From IMG/VR virus record IMGVR_UViG_3300043395_001341, positions 1 to 26,407 of that record: DNA of 26,407 nt. One strand, given 5' to 3'. This DNA is from a virus. Below the pieces are notes generated by a model, which searched no databases, was not told the DNA's origin, and was given only the letters and a program-made list of their open reading frames with translations. Positions 1 to 8,670 of the stretch are shown here, piece by piece (position 1 is the first letter of the stretch; each line of letters opens with the position of its first letter). The position numbers and the translations under genes were made by a program.

Positions 1-2714
1 TAACTGTTAGAGGTAACTTTACAGTATCAGGAACAACAACAACTGTAAACTCAACAACAGTTAATATTGCGGATAATATTATTCAATTGAATGGTACTGG
101 GGCTACAAATGCTGGTCTTGTTGTTAGAGATGCAACAGCAGCAAATCTTACATCGGGCTCATTATTATGGGACACAACAAATGATAAATGGATAGCAGGG
201 CCATTAGGTGCTGAAGACGATGTTGTACTAAGAACAACATCACAAACATTAACAAACAAAACAATTAGCGGTGCTTCCAATACATTAAGCAATATTGGAA
301 ACTCATCACTTACAAATAGTTCTATTTCAATTGCGGGTAATAGTATATCACTTGGCGGTTCCATAACTGCAGCAACAATATTAAGTGGAACAGGTACGGT
401 TTCAGGTTCAGCACAACTTACATCATCATTTGTACAGAAGGCTGGTGACACTATGACCGGACAATTAATTATTGGATCTACAGGTACTGGTAATGCCGCA
501 ACATTAAAAGTTAATAACTCTAGTGCAGCAACATTTAACCATTCGATAGAAGCATTTAGCGCAAACATGACTGCTGGTCAAACAAACATTATAGTTGTTG
601 GTTCTGCTGGTAGTACTAAAAACTCTGGTTATATTGGTTATAACTGGGCAGGCGCCGGATCAAACAGTAACTATGTATCATTAGGTCATTGGGGAGCAGA
701 TCATTTATTTAGAATTTATGGTGATGGTACTGTTTATATGGGTACCGTAACAACAGGTGTATGGAATGGTACTTCAATAGGAACAGCATATACTGATGCA
801 AAAATAACATCGGTTGCCGGAACAACGAATCAAGTTAATGTGAGCGCAAGTACAGGTGCTGTAACATTCTCATTACCACAAAATATTCATACAGCTGCAA
901 CACCAACATTTGCCGGTCTAACCTCTACAGGTAGAGTACAAATAGGTGGAAGCGATAGTAGAGGCGTGTTAACAGTTCAAACCGGTTCAACACAAACATT
1001 TACAGCAAATACTGATCCAACAGATGCAGGTCGTTTCTTTGTTATGCAAAACACTGATACAACAAACGCTGCTGGTCAATATTCAAACATAACATTACAA
1101 ATTAATCCAGGTGGGTCTATTGGTAGTGGTAGAGTATTAGGAGATATTCGTTTAGTAAGAAATGGTTTAAACGGCACAAGTGCTAGATTTGTGTTTGGAG
1201 CTTTTAGAGACGATTCGACATATAAGGATTACTTAACATTAGATTTTGGTGGTGCAACATTTTCAGGTAGTATTAATGGTTTATCAGTATCGGGTGGAAC
1301 AATCACTTCAGGTACTTGGAATGGATCATCTATTTCTACAACATATACTGCAGCTAAAGTTACTGCTGTAAATGCTGGAACAGGAATAAGTGTTGATACC
1401 ACAACTGGATCAGTTACAGTAACAAACTCTGGTGTAACATCAATCACAGGTACAGCAAACCAAGTTACCGCTAGCGCATCAACAGGAGGTGTGACATTAT
1501 CATTACCACAGAATATTCATACAGGGGCGTCACCAACATTTGGTGGATTAACAGTTAATGGTGGTGCAACAAGTGCTACATTTAGAAATACCACGGCATC
1601 ATCAAACTCAAATGTTTGTATGGGTAATGACCAAACAACAAATGGCGCGGGTATTGCTTTATTAGGTAGTACTTTTACAGCGTCTGGGCAATATAGAGCA
1701 AGTGGTGGTTATGTTTATTCAAATTTAGCTGGTGGTTTAACATTACATGCTGAAGGTGCAAATAGTTTGTACCTAGCAACAAATGGTGTTGCCGCTATCA
1801 CAATTAACTCAAGTCAAACAGTAGCGTTTGGTGGTAACTTAACCACACCAAACACAACATCATTTGGTTTACAGGATGTTGGTGGAACCGCATGGTTTAG
1901 ACCAAGAGATGCTGCAAACAATTTACACATAAGAACGAGTTCTGGTGGAATTTATTTGGATACCAACGGAACAATTTACTTCAGAAATGTTGCAGGTACT
2001 GTTGAGGGTTATATAGATAGTAGTAATGGTGGAGGTAGACTTATGGATACCACATTATATGCGAATGCCGCTGCTATGAACCAGAGTGTAACAACAACAG
2101 CAACGCCAACATTTGGAGGTTTAACAGTTGGTAATGGTGTAGCAACTGGAAGAAGTACCTATGGTATTGCAAATGCTAACATTGTTTTAACATCTTCTGC
2201 AAGTGATGCCACAGGTTATTGTGGTATTGATTTTAGATCGGGTAACAACTACCCTTCTGATGGCGCTCAAATTTATTATGAAAATAATAGCGGCGGTACA
2301 TCAGAGAGGGCAAAACTAACAATTAGAGTTGAAAACGACCAAGAAGATTTCATGGAAATCAGAGCTGGTAGAATTGATATTAACTCTAACACCGTATCCG
2401 GAGGTGGACAAGCTACTTTGGTTAATTTCCAATCTGCAGGCTCAACTGTTGCATATGTAACAAGCGGCGGTGCAATTTATGCTAGAAGTGGTAACCTTGT
2501 TAAAGATTTTGGTAACTCAACATATGCAACATCATTTAGTAATGTATCATCGGTAACTGTTACACATAACCTAGGATCAAAAGATGTTATGGTTATGGTA
2601 TATGATAGTAACGATGAGATGTTCTGGCCATCTTCAATTGTAACAACAAATACAAACGTAGTGACAATAACTTTTGCAGCAAATAGAACCGGAAGGGTTG
2701 TTGTTTTGAGATAA
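1..2714 (+). CDS. Long phage tail-fibre protein, 5' partial
   Basis: The reading frame is open from the window edge (first full codon at base 3) to TAA at 2712-2714, giving about 903 visible residues with the N-terminus missing. A TTG near base 87 is not the start, because the frame continues upstream with typical fibre sequence (FTVSGTTTTVNS). The composition is Gly/Ser/Thr/Asn rich with few charged residues and no long hydrophobic helix, as in trimeric beta-structured phage fibres. Motifs such as SQTLTNKTISGA, GVWNGTSIGT and TPTFAGLT recur, a style known from T4-like marine phage fibres. The C-terminal 70 residues (VTVTHNLGSKDVMVMVYD onward) form a compact beta-rich end like those of other fibres. 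Three fibre paralogues follow after a 17-base gap. The fibre call is firm; its exact place on the tail (long fibre, short fibre or baseplate) cannot be decided. Confidence 0.85.
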   Translation, partial: TVRGNFTVSGTTTTVNSTTVNIADNIIQLNGTGATNAGLVVRDATAANLTSGSLLWDTTNDKWIAGPLGAEDDVVLRTTSQTLTNKTISGASNTLSNIGNSSLTNSSISIAGNSISLGGSITAATILSGTGTVSGSAQLTSSFVQKAGDTMTGQLIIGSTGTGNAATLKVNNSSAATFNHSIEAFSANMTAGQTNIIVVGSAGSTKNSGYIGYNWAGAGSNSNYVSLGHWGADHLFRIYGDGTVYMGTVTTGVWNGTSIGTAYTDAKITSVAGTTNQVNVSASTGAVTFSLPQNIHTAATPTFAGLTSTGRVQIGGSDSRGVLTVQTGSTQTFTANTDPTDAGRFFVMQNTDTTNAAGQYSNITLQINPGGSIGSGRVLGDIRLVRNGLNGTSARFVFGAFRDDSTYKDYLTLDFGGATFSGSINGLSVSGGTITSGTWNGSSISTTYTAAKVTAVNAGTGISVDTTTGSVTVTNSGVTSITGTANQVTASASTGGVTLSLPQNIHTGASPTFGGLTVNGGATSATFRNTTASSNSNVCMGNDQTTNGAGIALLGSTFTASGQYRASGGYVYSNLAGGLTLHAEGANSLYLATNGVAAITINSSQTVAFGGNLTTPNTTSFGLQDVGGTAWFRPRDAANNLHIRTSSGGIYLDTNGTIYFRNVAGTVEGYIDSSNGGGRLMDTTLYANAAAMNQSVTTTATPTFGGLTVGNGVATGRSTYGIANANIVLTSSASDATGYCGIDFRSGNNYPSDGAQIYYENNSGGTSERAKLTIRVENDQEDFMEIRAGRIDINSNTVSGGGQATLVNFQSAGSTVAYVTSGGAIYARSGNLVKDFGNSTYATSFSNVSSVTVTHNLGSKDVMVMVYDSNDEMFWPSSIVTTNTNVVTITFAANRTGRVVVLR
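756..1553 (+). repeat. Internal repeats in the long fibre gene
   Basis: Two diverged copies of one module lie at 756-923 and 1311-1553. Both run from G(V/T)WNG(T/S)SI through an NQV..SASTG element and SLPQNIHT to PTF(A/G)GLT. The second copy carries about 27 extra residues. A truncated third copy, TTTATPTFGGLT, lies near 2088-2130. This points to growth of the fibre shaft by duplication. Confidence 0.75.
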
Positions 2715-2731
2715 AAATCTTATATTAAAGT

Positions 2732-3865
2732 ATGTTAAGAGAAAATGTAATTGTTAGTGGCTCTTTAGATGTTAGCGGACAATATATAATACCTAGAGGA
2801 CCAAGAGCTAATAGACCGGCTAATCCAGAAATAGGGTCTCTTTATCTTGAAGAATCTAGCAGTGGAAGTTTTGTTGCAACATATACGGGGGTACTAAATA
2901 GAGATGATGGTTGGGAGCCTGTTGGTTCACAAAACACAGATAGAATCGGCTTTTTATATAGACAAATAATTAACTACTCATATTTGGCAGGTGGTTACAA
3001 AGACGCATCTCCGTGGAAAAATGTTCATAGAACAACCAATGCAACAGATCAAACTGTTCACTTAGGTGAGTTAATGGACTATCCCGCATCGTATACATCT
3101 GGGGCTTGTAGTAAATCAATATTATTTGTTTGGTCAACAAATACAGATGGTGCGTGGAAATCCGCAACACAAATTCATTCGACCTGGACCACAGGTGTCC
3201 ATATGGTAAACGAAACCGCGTATGCCCACCAATCCAAATGGGATTTAGCAAACGCTAGAGACGATCTAGGTACCTTGTTTCAAGAAACAGAATTTGCTTG
3301 GGTATTTGGCGGTGGTGTAGCAACCGTTGAAAAATTTAATTTAACCAATGAAGTTATGTACAGTGTATATTATCCAAATATGCAACCATACTTAACATTA
3401 AAAACATCTATTACCAGTTCATTAGGTTGTTCTGGGTTTTCTGATGAGAACTATGGTTATGGTTACGGGTCTGAAAGTGGCAATAAATTATTTTTTGCTA
3501 CAGATACATTCACAAATAACCAACAATGGGGAGCTAGCGGTCAACAAAAAGGAATTAGCTCTAAATGGGGTAAAGGATATGCGGGTAATGAAGGAACATA
3601 CAACGGAGGATATAACCTAAGAAGATGGAACGTATTTAATGAAACCAATATTGGTAACGTAGCAAAGCCGCATGGAAACTGTGGGGAAGAAAACTTTACA
3701 ATGGGGCAAGATCACCAGTATATGTTAGGAAACTATGATGGTTTACAAAATAATACCAGTTGGAAATTTATCTATGCGACTGATACAGGTACTGTAAATC
3801 CATCTGGATTAGCTCCAGGTGTTAATGGTGGAACTTCATCAGGACATTGTGGTTGGAGAAATTAA
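2732..3865 (+). CDS. Phage fibre/adhesin paralogue 1 of 3
   Basis: 377 residues. The N-terminus (NVIVSGSLDVSG) is followed by a short module seen in many phage fibre proteins: RGPRANRPANPEIGSLYLE, then YTG...DDGWEPVGSQ at about residues 27-70. The middle (about 75-280) is unlike any family I recognise. The last 100 residues are nearly the same in all three paralogues and keep Cys, His and aromatic positions: NCGEENFTMGQD, QYMLGNYDG and GTSSGHCGWR. It is the most divergent of the three in the region around 3340-3480. There is no signal peptide or membrane segment, as expected for a virion protein. The ATG follows an A/T-rich leader without a Shine-Dalgarno. A receptor-binding or tip role is inferred from position and modular build. 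Confidence 0.72.
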   Translation: MLRENVIVSGSLDVSGQYIIPRGPRANRPANPEIGSLYLEESSSGSFVATYTGVLNRDDGWEPVGSQNTDRIGFLYRQIINYSYLAGGYKDASPWKNVHRTTNATDQTVHLGELMDYPASYTSGACSKSILFVWSTNTDGAWKSATQIHSTWTTGVHMVNETAYAHQSKWDLANARDDLGTLFQETEFAWVFGGGVATVEKFNLTNEVMYSVYYPNMQPYLTLKTSITSSLGCSGFSDENYGYGYGSESGNKLFFATDTFTNNQQWGASGQQKGISSKWGKGYAGNEGTYNGGYNLRRWNVFNETNIGNVAKPHGNCGEENFTMGQDHQYMLGNYDGLQNNTSWKFIYATDTGTVNPSGLAPGVNGGTSSGHCGWRN

Positions 3866-3883
3866 AAAATGTATTTATAAAAT

Positions 3884-4990
3884 ATGCGTCACGATAATAT
3901 AGAAATTAGTGGATCGTTAAGAACTCAAGGGGTAGCAAAACCACCAGCAGGATCTAGAGCGAACAGACCAGCCAGTCCAGTGACAGGCTCATTGTATCTA
4001 GAACAAGCTAGTAGTGGTAGCTTTCTCATGGTATATACTGGTTTAGATAATGGTGACAATGGTTGGGTTAGAGTATCATCACAAGTTAATTCAAACGTTG
4101 GATTTAAATTTAGACAAATTATTGCTGTTTCATATCTCGCCGGTGGTTATAAAAATTCATCGCCATGGAAAAATGTTCACAAAACAATTAATTCAACAGA
4201 TCAGACTTCTCATATCGGTGAATTATTAGATTACCCAGCTTCATATACATCTGGCGCTTGTAGTAGATATATTTTCTTTGTTTGGTCAGTTAATACCGAT
4301 GGGGCATTTAAAGGCCCTGATACTGTAGATGGTACAAGAACATCAGCAATTAATATGGCCAATGATACCAACTATGCACATAGTGTTAGATTTAATATTA
4401 CCACAGCAAGAAGTGATTTAGGTACTATGCACAAAGAAACCGAGTTTGCATATATGTTTACCGGTGGTAGCTCAACTGTTGAAAAATTTGATTTGAGTAA
4501 TGAAACCATTATGACAGGTTTTAATTTAACAACAATCAATGGTAGCGATGGTGGTTCTGCTTTTTCAGATGAAAATTTTGGATATGGTTGGACATCTGCT
4601 GCCGGAATTAAATTTAGCTTTGCATCCGAAACATTCACATCTACTGGTATGTGGGGAGCACACTCACAACAAAAAGGCATTAGTTCCAAAGTAGGGAAGG
4701 GGTATGCCGGTAACGAAGGTTCGTATAGTGGTGGTTATAATCTAAGAAGATGGAGCAACGCTAATGATACCAATATTGGTAACGTTGCTAAACCACACCC
4801 TAACTGTGGGGAGGAAAACTTTACAATGGGACAGGACCATCAATATATGTTAGGTAACTATGACGGTGCACAGAATAATACAAGTTGGAAATTCTTCTAC
4901 GCAACAGATACTGGAACAACAAGTGTAAGTGGATTAGCCCCAGGTGTTAATGGTGGTACATCATCAGGACACTGTGGTTGGAGAGGTTAA
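3884..4990 (+). CDS. Phage fibre/adhesin paralogue 2 of 3
   Basis: 368 residues, 18 bases after paralogue 1. It has the same plan: an ISGSLRTQG opening, a GSRANRPASPVTGSLYLE module, a YTG...GDNGWVRV segment, a shared GGYK.SSPWKNVHK block, DYPASYTSGAC, and the conserved end with NCGEENFTMGQDHQY and SSGHCGWRG. It is closer to paralogue 3 than to paralogue 1; both share a GF.LTTINGSDGG stretch and FSDENFGYGWTS. This fits a recent duplication of the second and third copies. The likely role is an alternative or additional receptor-binding subunit. The exact function is unknown. Confidence 0.72.
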   Translation: MRHDNIEISGSLRTQGVAKPPAGSRANRPASPVTGSLYLEQASSGSFLMVYTGLDNGDNGWVRVSSQVNSNVGFKFRQIIAVSYLAGGYKNSSPWKNVHKTINSTDQTSHIGELLDYPASYTSGACSRYIFFVWSVNTDGAFKGPDTVDGTRTSAINMANDTNYAHSVRFNITTARSDLGTMHKETEFAYMFTGGSSTVEKFDLSNETIMTGFNLTTINGSDGGSAFSDENFGYGWTSAAGIKFSFASETFTSTGMWGAHSQQKGISSKVGKGYAGNEGSYSGGYNLRRWSNANDTNIGNVAKPHPNCGEENFTMGQDHQYMLGNYDGAQNNTSWKFFYATDTGTTSVSGLAPGVNGGTSSGHCGWRG

Positions 4991-5004
4991 AATAATTATA
5001 AAAA

Positions 5005-6117
5005 ATGATATACGAGAATTTAGAAGTTAGTGGCAGTTTAAGATCGGATAGGGTTGTTAATAGACCTCCTAGAGGGCCTAGAGCAAGCAGACCGTCTAAC
5101 CCACGTTCAGGATCATTATATCTTGAAACATCAACTAGCGGTAGTAGTTATTTGATGTTATATACGGGCGTTTCTAACATTGATGACGGATGGGAAAGAA
5201 TAGCAGCGCAAGAAACACAACCAACTACATTTAGATATAGACAAATAATTAATTACTCATATTTGGCAGGAGGCTATAAAGATGGGTCACCATGGAAAAA
5301 TGTTCATAAAACAACAAATCTAATTGATCAAACAACACATATCGGTGAATTATTAGACTACCCTGCATCTTATACATCAGGAGCGTGTAACAAAAGTATT
5401 TTTTTCGTATGGTCAGTAAACAGTGATGGTGGCATGAAATATGCTGGCGATGTATATGGCACATTTACATCAGCGATTAACATGGTTACTGATACAAGAT
5501 ATACCAACCAATCTAAATTTAATATTGCAATATCTAGAAGTGATCTAGGTACAATGCATAAAGAAACCGAGATGGCTTATTTATTTTCAGGTGGTTCCAC
5601 CACAATGGAAAAATTTAATTTATCAAATGAGAGTTTAGTTACTGGCTTCGCATTAACAACAATCAATGGTAGTGACGGCGGAGCAGCATTTTCTGATGAA
5701 AATTTTGGATACGGTTGGACATCTAGTGCAGGAATAAAATTTAATTTCTCAAACGACACAGCAAGTTCGTCCACTCAATGGGGTAATCACGCACAACAAA
5801 AAGGTATTAGCTCAAAAGTGGGGAAAGGTTATGCTGGTAATGAAGGATCATATAATGGAGGATATAACTTGAGAAGATGGAGCAACGCTAACGATACTAA
5901 TATTGGTAACGTAGCCAAACCATATGCTAACTGTGGAGAAGAGAATTTTACAATGGGGCAAGATTGGCAATATATGTTAGGGAATTATGATGGCACACAA
6001 AACAATGGCAGCTGGAAATTTTACTATGCCACTGATAGCGGAAGCAGCAGTGTAACGGGGTTAAATCCGGGTGTAAACGGGGGAACTTCTTCTGGCCATT
6101 GTGGATGGAGACAATAG
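5005..6117 (+). CDS. Phage fibre/adhesin paralogue 3 of 3
   Basis: 370 residues, 14 bases after paralogue 2. It opens with ENLEVSGSLRSDR, then RGPRASRPSNPRSGSLYLE and a YTGVSNIDDGWERI segment. The SYLAGGYKDGSPWKNVHK and DYPASYTSGACNKS blocks match paralogue 1, while the LTTINGSDGGAAFSDENF block matches paralogue 2. The terminal block NCGEENFTMGQDWQYMLGN has Trp where the others have His, and the protein ends in SSGHCGWRQ. The mosaic of similarities suggests recombination among the copies as well as duplication. It is probably a virion protein; the receptor is unknown. Confidence 0.72.
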   Translation: MIYENLEVSGSLRSDRVVNRPPRGPRASRPSNPRSGSLYLETSTSGSSYLMLYTGVSNIDDGWERIAAQETQPTTFRYRQIINYSYLAGGYKDGSPWKNVHKTTNLIDQTTHIGELLDYPASYTSGACNKSIFFVWSVNSDGGMKYAGDVYGTFTSAINMVTDTRYTNQSKFNIAISRSDLGTMHKETEMAYLFSGGSTTMEKFNLSNESLVTGFALTTINGSDGGAAFSDENFGYGWTSSAGIKFNFSNDTASSSTQWGNHAQQKGISSKVGKGYAGNEGSYNGGYNLRRWSNANDTNIGNVAKPYANCGEENFTMGQDWQYMLGNYDGTQNNGSWKFYYATDSGSSSVTGLNPGVNGGTSSGHCGWRQ

Positions 6118-6147
6118 TTGACAATTTGAAAAATTTTACTTATATTA
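6118..6147 (+). promoter_or_regulatory. Promoter-like sequence before the radical SAM operon
   Basis: TTGACA at 6118-6123 and TATATT at 6141-6146 are 17 bases apart, a textbook sigma70 layout. The same region can also be read as a Bacteroidota-like TTG, 20-base spacer, TATATTAC. The core TTTTACTTATATT recurs upstream of other genes in this window. It lies 21 bases before the ATG at 6168. In such AT-rich DNA a chance match is possible. Confidence 0.5.
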
Positions 6148-6167
6148 CAACAAAAACAATTTTATTT

Positions 6168-6929
6168 ATGGAAGGTTACAAATATGACAGATCAAAAAGC
6201 TTAAATAACCCATTTGACGAAAAGCTGATGAAAATATCAGAATCAATGTCATTCGCATTACCAAAGTATAAAGCATATAATTTCGTTGGTGGCGCTCAAA
6301 TAACCTCATACGCAAAATTAAAACAATGGTTATTAGAATTAAGAGGTAGAGAGGACGCAGTAGAACATCTAGAGTATACTGTTAGAAAAGCTGAGCTTGA
6401 GATTCAAATGGACGAAGAAAGTAAAGAATTCATTACAGATCCTAAAAGAAGGGAAATGGTTGATTTAACAATCGCTGACAAGTTGATTGATTTAAGAAAA
6501 TTCAAAAGAAATCTTAAAGATGCTTATAGAGAAAGACAAGGATTTATTGAACTTATTAAAGAATTTTTAGAAACCGATGATGCTATCTTACCAGATGGTA
6601 CAAAACTTATCGATGTATTTGGTAATCCAGAACTAGAAGAAAAATATGAGCATGAATATTGGACAGTTCGTATGGCTAAGCAAGCTATGCTGGATATGAT
6701 ATCTTACGGAAGAATAGGAACTGGTAACTTAGATTCGATTTTAATGATGGACCCAGAACAACAAAAACAAGTTCTATCTTTAGCTTCATCATACACAATA
6801 TCAATTGATAGAAATATTAATCAATTAATGTCACAAGCAACAACAAATCATTTTTCAATTGAGGAATCATTAAAAAACCAATTGAAGTTAGATAAACCAA
6901 ATAATATTCAAACAGAAAAATTATTATAA
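6168..6929 (+). CDS. Hypothetical phage protein with coiled-coil region
   Basis: 253 residues from the ATG at 6168. A longer frame begins at 6099 inside the preceding gene, but that start would place the promoter-like sequence inside the coding region, so I prefer 6168. I do not recognise a family. The protein is soluble, rich in Glu and Lys, with a probable helical or coiled-coil stretch at about residues 40-140 (charged heptad-like runs such as RKAELEIQMDEESKEF). A Gln/Asn-rich C-terminal part follows. There is no signal peptide or Cys cluster. It overlaps the next ATG by one base (TAATG), so the two are probably translationally coupled. Its place between fibre genes and a fibre-assembly-like gene suggests a virion or assembly role. 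That is inference only. Confidence 0.6.
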   Translation: MEGYKYDRSKSLNNPFDEKLMKISESMSFALPKYKAYNFVGGAQITSYAKLKQWLLELRGREDAVEHLEYTVRKAELEIQMDEESKEFITDPKRREMVDLTIADKLIDLRKFKRNLKDAYRERQGFIELIKEFLETDDAILPDGTKLIDVFGNPELEEKYEHEYWTVRMAKQAMLDMISYGRIGTGNLDSILMMDPEQQKQVLSLASSYTISIDRNINQLMSQATTNHFSIEESLKNQLKLDKPNNIQTEKLL

Positions 6930-7669
6930 TGACGCACATTATTTTTAAACTACAGGGTAACGTCCCGGGTTATATTCAGGTTATAGGTATGTACCTAAAC
7001 TACAATTATGGCAGAATTGCAGACGAATACAATGATATGAGAGTTGAATTGAATCGTTTAGGAGCAAGCATTATTCCGCCTGAAGTTGCTAGAGGATTTG
7101 TATTTGCTGACATCTATAAAGATTATATTAGCGTGAGAACAAACTCACACATTATGGATGAAATACCACAGCTTGCTGAGTCTGGTGAAACTGATGAACA
7201 AAAAGTGAAACACTTTTTAACTGACGAAGATAGAGCAGCTGGCATTGCATTCAACAAAGCTGTAATGAAAAAAGTTGTTGCAGATAGATTTTCAGAAAGA
7301 TATAAAGAGCTAATGGTTGATGCGTCAATATTAGAAAAAGATACTTGGGAAGAACAAAAGAGAGAAGCGTTTGGTTGGACAGCAGATAGCGATTATCAAA
7401 CACCAATCATTGATGCACTATCTACAGGTAGAGGAATTGATAAAGCTACATTTGTTCAAAAAATTATTAACAATGTAACCTCATATAATACTAAGTTAGC
7501 AAACTTATTATTAGAACAGCAATTGTTAGAAGAAAGAATTAAAGCTTGTCAAACTATTGCTGATTGCCATAGATTGAAACACGAGAAATTTGGTGTGGCC
7601 ATGAGTAAGCAACAAAAAGAAGATGAAAATGTGCCATTTACTCCTTTGACATTGAAAATGGACTTTTAA
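6929..7669 (+). CDS. Putative tail-fibre assembly protein (DUF4376-like C-terminal half)
   Basis: 246 residues. Residues 140-213 run from WEEQKREAFGW through TPIIDAL..GRGIDKATFVQKI to LLLEQQLLEERI and a final TIADC. This resembles the DUF4376 domain of phage tail-fibre assembly proteins in order and spacing: target-peptide-like start, Gly-Ile-x-Lys turn, long amphipathic helix with an LEERI-type end. The N-terminal 90 residues are unfamiliar. It starts on TAATG with the gene before and ends on TAATG with the radical SAM gene, so all three are coupled. A role in folding or attaching the fibres encoded just upstream is likely from position, but the domain match was made by eye. It could also be a structural protein that merely shares this domain. 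Confidence 0.5.
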   Translation: MTHIIFKLQGNVPGYIQVIGMYLNYNYGRIADEYNDMRVELNRLGASIIPPEVARGFVFADIYKDYISVRTNSHIMDEIPQLAESGETDEQKVKHFLTDEDRAAGIAFNKAVMKKVVADRFSERYKELMVDASILEKDTWEEQKREAFGWTADSDYQTPIIDALSTGRGIDKATFVQKIINNVTSYNTKLANLLLEQQLLEERIKACQTIADCHRLKHEKFGVAMSKQQKEDENVPFTPLTLKMDF

Positions 7670-8670
7670 TGAATTTAGCAATTAACGGAACGTGCGCTAA
7701 GGGATGTTCATTTTGCTTTACAAAAGAAGACGCAAGATTAAAACACACTTTAGGTAACATGACAATAGAAATGGTTGATAAAGTTATCAACCATTATCAT
7801 TTAGATTCGCCTCATGAAGAAGTAACTATACTTGGCGGTGAACCAACACAGCACCCAAACTTTATTGAGATCCTTGATTATATTTTCAGCAAGAATATGA
7901 AGATAAATCTTGTTAGTAATTTTCTGTTTGGCAAAGCAACCAGAGATTATCTAATTGATAACATAAAGAATATCAGATGGGTATTTCCAAATGCAGCTGA
8001 GCTAAATGAAAAAAACAGGATGGTCGTTTTTAAAAAGAACTATCTAGAATTTTATAAAGCTTATGCTAACACATGGGGGTTTGATACAAACCCAAGACTT
8101 TATTTGGCGATAACCATGTCAAAAGATTGGAAGGATAGAAACTTTTATGATTACATAAAATGGTTATACCATGAATTAGATGGTAAAGTAAATGCAATTA
8201 GAGTTGGTTTAGATCTTACTGGTACCTATTTGATTAATAATAAAGAAATGGGCGCTGAAATAACTAAGATTCTTAAATTTGGTTTATATAATAAGGTTAA
8301 GATTACATCTGATTGTCAGGTGCCCCCTTGTTTATGGGAAGGTAAAACAAAGAAAGCGGTGTTGGAGAATTCTTTAAATTTTGCAACATTTAAAATACCT
8401 GAATATGATACCATATGTGGATTTATGCCACTAGATGTTTTTCCTGACGGAAGTTCAATTCATTGTTACCCATTACAAGATAAAGTAAAGATTGACAATG
8501 TTTTGGAAATTTCAGGAAAAAACGGTATATTAGGACTAAGGGACAAGTTCGATGAACTATATACCATAAATCATAAAAATTATACAATACCACAAGGTTG
8601 TATGGATTGCGTATTCTATAAGAACGAATGCAATGGAATATGTGGTGGTTGTTTAGAAGGATCAAAGTAA
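7669..8670 (+). CDS. Radical SAM protein with SPASM-like C-terminal Cys cluster
   Basis: 333 residues. CAKGCSFC (Cys9, Cys13, Cys16) is the CX3CX2C motif that binds the catalytic 4Fe-4S cluster. LGGEPTQHP (GGEP at 56-59) is the SAM-binding motif. The C-terminus has Cys311, 314, 321, 325 and 328 in a CX2CX6CX3CX2C array, typical of an auxiliary cluster (SPASM/twitch type). Further Cys residues occur around 220-270 (a CQVPPCLW stretch and the Cys pair flanking FMPLDVFPDGSSIH). The first motif begins only nine residues in, so there is no extra N-terminal domain. Relatives with this plan modify peptides, proteins or small molecules. The substrate cannot be read from sequence. It is coupled by TAATG on both sides to the assembly-like gene and the U32-like gene, so these probably act together. 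Confidence 0.85.
   Translation: MNLAINGTCAKGCSFCFTKEDARLKHTLGNMTIEMVDKVINHYHLDSPHEEVTILGGEPTQHPNFIEILDYIFSKNMKINLVSNFLFGKATRDYLIDNIKNIRWVFPNAAELNEKNRMVVFKKNYLEFYKAYANTWGFDTNPRLYLAITMSKDWKDRNFYDYIKWLYHELDGKVNAIRVGLDLTGTYLINNKEMGAEITKILKFGLYNKVKITSDCQVPPCLWEGKTKKAVLENSLNFATFKIPEYDTICGFMPLDVFPDGSSIHCYPLQDKVKIDNVLEISGKNGILGLRDKFDELYTINHKNYTIPQGCMDCVFYKNECNGICGGCLEGSK

Larger units (their letters stand above)
2732..6117 (+). repeat. Tandem triplication of a fibre gene
   Basis: Three paralogous genes of 377, 368 and 370 residues lie head to tail with 18- and 14-base gaps. Identity is highest in the last 100 codons and in the block around SYLAGGYK/SPWKNVH. It falls away in the middle, where specificity may reside. 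Confidence 0.85.

Noticed and set aside
87-89. TTG as start of the first fibre gene
   Set aside because: The frame is open upstream to the window edge and encodes typical fibre sequence, so the gene is truncated by the window.
83-568. Long open frame on the minus strand opposite the fibre gene
   Set aside because: It is an antisense shadow of the low-complexity Thr/Ala/Asn-rich fibre codons; it has no leader and no plausible protein character.
2732-6117. CRISPR array or direct-repeat cluster
   Set aside because: The repeated blocks are paralogous coding sequence hundreds of bases apart, not short regular repeats with spacers.
6099-6167. Upstream start for the gene ending at 6929
   Set aside because: It would overlap the end of the third fibre gene and run through a good promoter-like sequence; the ATG at 6168 is better placed.
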